In this document: piece after piece, positions 59,669 to 64,000 of the stretch
How positions within the stretch are numbered: position 1 is the stretch's first letter
Layout of the letters: every line of letters starts with the position of its first letter
Assembly (NCBI GenBank): GCA_016110215.1
Contig: JADWQD010000004.1
Coordinates: 124,001 to 188,000, forward strand
DNA from: Capronia americana
Lineage: Eukaryota > Ascomycota > Eurotiomycetes > Chaetothyriales > Herpotrichiellaceae
DNA: 64,000 nucleotides
Direction: 5' to 3'
Program-made: the position numbers and the translations under genes
The notes under the pieces: model-generated
Database searches by the model: none
What the model saw: only the letters and a program-made list of their open reading frames with translations
Told to the model about the DNA's origin: nothing

Positions 59669-60029
59669 TGGCGTTGGCATAGGTCAGCGGCATGGCATCA
59701 CACACCCATGGTATTAGAGTCTAAGGTGGTTCTTGCTGCTGAGCTTGAACTTGAATGATACAGCCCGGAAGGACTTGATACGGATACTATACGAGAGTCA
59801 AATCTGACCGATGAGGTCGCTGCACGCAACGAGCTCGTCTTCTCTTCAAACTTGATTATACTGCCTGCAGTCAACCCAATCTTTGGGCACAGAAGGTTCT
59901 TGAGTCCTACCTAGCCCGAAAAGTAACGCATCTCGGACCAAGCCAAGCCAAGCCAAGCCGCATGACTGTGCTTACACGATCTTATGAAGTTGTTCTTTGC
60001 TATCTTCTGGCACCTTTGCAGAGAATGAT

Positions 60030-60850
60030 ACAGGAACAGAGGTCATCGAGGACACAATTCAATCAACTTCAAATATCGAAACCAGGAGGCCATTGCGCAG
60101 AAGCGAAAGACTCCACCGGGCCTGGTCAAGGAATTGAGAAGACAACGGGAGGTACTACTAAAGCTTCACAAGGACAGAGTCCTGCAAAGCGCGAAGGCTG
60201 TCGCGGAGATTCGCCCATGCCATCAATTCAACTACCCTGCACCGCAGTGTGCCAATCTCGTCACAACGAAAATGCGCGTTTTCATCTGAATCTTTATCCC
60301 TTTTTTCTAAGTGCAACTCTCGTAACTCAGAGCGTCACCCCCCTTTGATTTCAAACATGATGGATGACCTTGCTAGTACTATCAAGTCCCGTTATGGAGG
60401 TAGGAATTCACGTCACCCTCACCATCCACATCCATGTTGACTCCGCCCAGACTAACAATTAGCAGGCATTGAAACACGGGATACACGGCCCAACCGACGA
60501 GCGTTGACCATCTGCTGGGAAGCCGTCTTGAGCCACGCCTGGCTGGACCTTAGGTCGATGCATGCTCAGAGGCTTACTTACTCAAATCTAGGAGCCGTTT
60601 GGGGAGAATGGCATTGTGGAAGACGCCCTGGATGGGATTAGCAAACTTCGATAGCGTAGCCACTACGAGCCTCCGCATGGCCTCGAACTCCTTCGCTCCG
60701 TTGTGCAAGACCTGGCTCTATCTTCGCGGGCGGAGCAAGGTTACCGGGCAGAGCAAGGTTACCGGGCAGAGCGGACCAGATACGAGGACGATCTACAATT
60801 CTAGCTGGACTTATATGAGGATGAAGAGGGTCGCGGTCTTCTCAGACAGT
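60030..60850 (+). pseudogene. Possible decayed coding region
   Basis: Several stretches read like protein but do not join into one frame. About 60050-60240 gives a basic helical sequence (KELRRQREVLLKLHKDR). From 60357 an ATG-started frame, with one plausible intron near 60400, runs to a stop. About 60600-60840 gives an acidic, helical sequence (HGLELLRSVVQDLA; RYEDDLQF; LDLYEDEEG) broken by three TAG stops. All three stops are TAG, which would fit C-to-T change of CAG codons. I recognise no family. It could also be a badly modelled gene or chance. Confidence 0.22.
60733..60768. repeat. 18-bp direct tandem repeat, two copies
   Basis: The unit GAGCAAGGTTACCGGGCA occurs twice in direct succession inside the possible decayed coding region. 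Its length is a multiple of three, so it would keep a frame. Confidence 0.9.
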
Positions 60851-61262
60851 CCTAGGCAGATTGTTGGTCATGGCAGGATTGTTGGACTCCAATATAATCT
60901 AGACATGAGACTCTTCTCAAACAAGAATGTAGTGAGGATGCGAAGGGCAGGGTCGATTGAGGCTGAATGGCACGCCGTGATCACTGGTCTGGAATTGACA
61001 GCTGGAATAAGATTCAAAAAGCACTTCTCATCATTCAGTGAGCACGATCGGTGCACATGATTGACTGCTTGAACTCGTCACATCTGAACCATTTCGCCTC
61101 GTAGTTCGGTGATGGGGGGTTGTTGTGTCGTTCTCTCTTCTGTCACCACTATCCCAGGCTCTTTCCGAACTGCCACACACCTTCCCAATCGTACAATCAA
61201 CAATCATACGTACTGTAACTTCCCTCCTCAAGATCACTCTGGCGTGATCCCGACCATTCTAT

Positions 61263-61281
61263 CACTTCACTTCACTTCACT
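61263..61281. repeat. CACTT pentamer repeat
   Basis: Several tandem CACTT units; two further units lie about 15 nt downstream. Confidence 0.8.
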
Positions 61282-63165
61282 CCACTTTAGATTTCACTTC
61301 ACTTGATACCGCCGCCGCGATCACGCCGCCAAGCAAAGACTCTCCCTTCCGACTATAAGTATCTGCCCTCCTCCCAGCACTCTTTCCCTCTTTTTTCTTT
61401 TCTTCTTCTTCTTTTTCTTCATACTTACCTAGTTCGAACAACTTGCGCACAAGCATTCGATTTGTTGTCCAGACATCATACCATTGCACAGCGGTCTTGG
61501 TGACTGGTCTGAAAGTAGCTTCGGCACTTTCACGAGCTCACTTTTTGACTCGCTCCACATGAACCTTTGTTCTTGTCTTTTCTTTTCATCATCGCTTTCT
61601 TTGCCTTGTGCAGAGCCTTGGAGAAGAGAGTGTGTGTGCGCGCAAAAGAATTGAGTCTTAGCTGTAGAAGTTACATAGATAAGCTGTATTGACTTGACAG
61701 CGTGTGTTTGCTGTTGCTCCAGCCAGCCGATTGCACACTTCTCGTATCCGAAGCCTGACTCAAGCAGTAGCAAGCAGTACCTCGTAAGGAAATCGAGATG
61801 ACGCGCTAGCCCGCAGCTGAAAGCCATCCCACAGATTTCCCCAGTCAGAGCAAACCGCATCCCTACTCCGTACTCCGTCCAACTGGGGGAACATTACGAA
61901 TGCCCGCCTGTCCGCTTTGATAGGGTAAGCACTTGTGGGAGATACCCGACTTCTGCTGACAGAGGAGCTCTCGAGACACGCCGCCGCTCACCAGCATTCG
62001 CGCCCTGGGACCACCGACCAACACCACACACATGCACAGTGCACACAAGCCCGTCTGCCGATCGAACTTTTGATCGTGATACGGTCTCTGCAACACCTAC
62101 CCTTTTCTCTGCTTACGCCGGCTCCCCGTGCGTGCTGTAATGCTGTCTAACCAAGGTAGGCAAGTAGAGAGAGGAGGGCCGCGTGTCAGATTAAGGTACC
62201 TGGGCATGTATCCTACTGGGAAGTGGCCCCTTGCCAAGCAGCACCAGAGCGAGCAGCGGGAAGATCCCTCGCTCGCTCGTTCGCAACACGACGAGATTCC
62301 ATCATATCATGTCGGCAGTGCGCGTGCTGCGGCCGCACAGAACAGAGAAAAGGAAGGAAGGAAGAAGGGATGGTGGAAGGCCTGAATGATGACTACGTAT
62401 GGAGTACGAGAGAACCTACTGTGTACCTAAACAATGCATACCGTACTGTACTCTGTGGTAGCTACATAACGCCGTATTCTCGACGTTTCATGCCCCATAC
62501 TGTGTAGGTAGGTACGCCCCGCCCATACCGTCGCTTGTTCCGCAAAACTCCACTGACGGAGTAACTTCGTGGGGCCACTACTACAGACTGTGCACTCGTA
62601 CTTAGGTGATCAACAGCCGACTCCCTTGACGCGGGGAAAGCGCCCGGGAGCCGAGATCCTCGCAAGAAGTAAGCAGGCTCCTGGTTCGACGAGAAGGACT
62701 GGATTTCCCGTACTCCGTACCCAGGTTTAAAAAAAAAGAAATTATTACTTACACCACTCGTAGGTGAGTGGACAAGCTTTGGCCCTCGTGTACTGTATTA
62801 CCTACCTACACAGGGTGGACCGCAGAGAAGTCAGTGTACTGTCCTGACTTGGTTCCGCTGTAACGGTGGTGAATCGAGTCGGGCCGTCAGGCACCCGAGG
62901 TTGAAGCTGAACCCAAGCCACCACCACCACAGATGTAATTGATTAATTAAAAGCAGGGGTCATCTCCATGGGGAGTAATACGTGCCATCGAGTAAGCCTG
63001 CTTGACTCGACTCGACTTGACTTAGGTAGCATACTGTGCATATACATTTCGTACGTACAGACTTTGCGTCGACCTCGCATAGTTGACCTCAACATCTGCA
63101 GCTGGACGTCCCAAGTACAGACAAAATAGGTGACGAGCAATCTGATTTACGACTCTACGACAACC

Positions 63166-64000
63166 ATGGCGACCGAAACCCCAGCACTGGTCTCGTACCC
63201 GGTCGACAACACCACAATGAAGCCAGACTGGCGGTTTGAAAACGTCAAACTCGTCGGATCACCCAAGGAGCACGAGCTGAAGGTCCGAATGGTGGCCACG
63301 GGCATCTGTCACTCGGACATCTTGGTCGCGTCGATTCCCAGTCGGCCGGAGGTGGGGTTGACATTTCCGAAAGTGCTGGGCCACGAGGGCGCCGGCATCG
63401 TCGAGGAGGTTGGCCCGGGCGTCACGGCCGCTAAGGTCGGCGACCGGGTCATCCTGTCGTACAACTACTGCAGCAACTGTGACCTGTGCAAGGCCGACCA
63501 GCAGGCCTACTGCCTGAGTATGCAGCTGCTGAACATCTTCGGCGAGAAGGGCCAGTTCGAGACGAAAGCCGGGGAGGACGCGCCGGGCAAGTTCTTCGGC
63601 CAGAGCTCGTTCGCCGGCACGAGCATCGTGGCCGAGAGCAGCGTGGTCAATCTCAAAGGGCTGGTCTCGTCGGAAGATGAGTTGAAACTCCTGGCCCCTC
63701 TGGGCTGCGGGCTGATGACCGGGTCCGGGGCCGTCATCAACGGCGCGGGCGCAAAACCTCACGACATCGTCCTCGTCACAGGTCTGGGTGCCGTCGGGCT
63801 GGGGGCCATCATGGCGGCCAAGATCGCCGGGTGCAGGGAGATCATCGCCCTGGATCGCGTGGCCCATCGGCTCGCGACGGCCAAAGAGCTCGGCGCCACC
63901 AAGACGCTCGACACGACGACGACGGGTGCCAGTTTCGCCGAGGACATTCAGAAGCTGGTGGCCGGACAGCGCATCTCGGTCATTGTGGAGACGACGGCCG
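63166..64000 (+). CDS. Zinc-dependent alcohol dehydrogenase (aryl-alcohol type), 3' end missing
   Basis: The frame opens at ATG 63166 and runs past the window end; 278 residues are visible out of an expected 370-380. It is a medium-chain, zinc-dependent, NAD(P)-linked alcohol dehydrogenase, nearest in pattern to benzyl/aryl alcohol dehydrogenases. The catalytic zinc ligands appear in GICHSD (Cys, with His/Ser relay) and GHEGAG (His, Glu) in the first 80 residues, and in APLGCG near 182. The structural zinc site is the four-cysteine lobe NYCSNCDLCKADQQAYC (about 104-120). The nucleotide-binding motif GLGAVGLG lies near 205-212, with an Asp after the second beta strand (ALDRVAH), which favours NAD. 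No intron is seen in the visible part. Its substrate is not determined. Confidence 0.9.
   Translation, partial: MATETPALVSYPVDNTTMKPDWRFENVKLVGSPKEHELKVRMVATGICHSDILVASIPSRPEVGLTFPKVLGHEGAGIVEEVGPGVTAAKVGDRVILSYNYCSNCDLCKADQQAYCLSMQLLNIFGEKGQFETKAGEDAPGKFFGQSSFAGTSIVAESSVVNLKGLVSSEDELKLLAPLGCGLMTGSGAVINGAGAKPHDIVLVTGLGAVGLGAIMAAKIAGCREIIALDRVAHRLATAKELGATKTLDTTTTGASFAEDIQKLVAGQRISVIVETTA

Larger units (their letters stand above)
59669..63165. other. 3.5 kb stretch without a firm gene
   Basis: It holds AGCCA pentamers (about 59942-59960), a possible gene relic (60030-60850, listed separately), CACTT pentamers (about 61263-61280), a long polypyrimidine tract (about 61385-61425), GTAC palindromes and TACTCCGTA at 61864-61872 and 62711-62719. 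The distal end is the promoter of the alcohol dehydrogenase gene. A 143-codon minus-strand frame (61429-61860) has no motif and is not called. Confidence 0.4.

Noticed and set aside
61429..61860. 143-codon minus-strand frame with an ATG
   Set aside because: No family motif; it runs through a polypyrimidine tract flank and has no supporting context.
1..64000. CRISPR arrays, rRNA, tRNA and intact transposons
   Set aside because: No spaced direct repeats, cloverleaf-like sequences or transposase/reverse transcriptase frames were noticed. A tRNAscan and a repeat search would be needed to be certain.

Overview
This is a 64 kb stretch of the nuclear genome of a filamentous ascomycete (Pezizomycotina). 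Genes sit on both strands, are mostly cut by 45-75 nt GT-AG introns, and are separated by 0.3-4 kb of non-coding DNA. The gene families are typically fungal: a Zn2Cys6 regulator, a HET protein, a NACHT-ankyrin protein, a velvet-like factor, CFEM-like cysteine modules and several MFS pumps. I cannot name the species; a Eurotiomycetes or Dothideomycetes origin is only a guess. I see no tRNA, rRNA or intact transposon.

Layout. 0-6 kb: a MAT2B/RmlD-like reductase (-), then a divergent pair made of a polytopic membrane protein (-) and a secreted or anchored protein with two CFEM-like modules (+). 6-14 kb: a single-exon protein that appears to join a methyltransferase, an FAD oxidase, a P-loop kinase and an adenine-type phosphoribosyltransferase (+); it is followed by a membrane-anchored histidine acid phosphatase (-) and a monocarboxylate-type MFS transporter (-). 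14-23 kb: a gene-poor stretch, an aquaglyceroporin (+) and a GH16 glucanase (+). 23-30 kb: a DHA2 multidrug pump (-) divergent from a Zn2Cys6 regulator (+). 30-37 kb: dihydroxy-acid dehydratase (-), a CAMK-like protein kinase (-) and a 160-residue velvet-like protein (-). 37-41 kb: almost empty. 41-46 kb: MCM5 (-), divergent from a DHA1 MFS pump (+). 46-53 kb: a HET-domain gene and a NACHT-ankyrin gene in tandem (+), a candidate allorecognition pair. 53-64 kb: a SAM methyltransferase (-), the GARP subunit Vps54 (+), 3.5 kb without a firm gene, and the 5' part of a zinc alcohol dehydrogenase (+) cut by the window end.

Housekeeping genes (MCM5, VPS54, dihydroxy-acid dehydratase, kinase) are mixed with accessory genes (transporters, HET/STAND, fusion enzyme, secreted proteins). 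No polyketide or peptide synthase is present, so there is no classical biosynthetic cluster. The strongest candidate for an undescribed system is the four-domain protein at 6231-9698. The HET/STAND pair and the CFEM/polytopic pair come next.

Exon boundaries were worked out by hand from splice signals, reading frame and family resemblance. In every multi-exon model the summed exon length is a multiple of three. Domain names come from recognised motifs, not from database searches.
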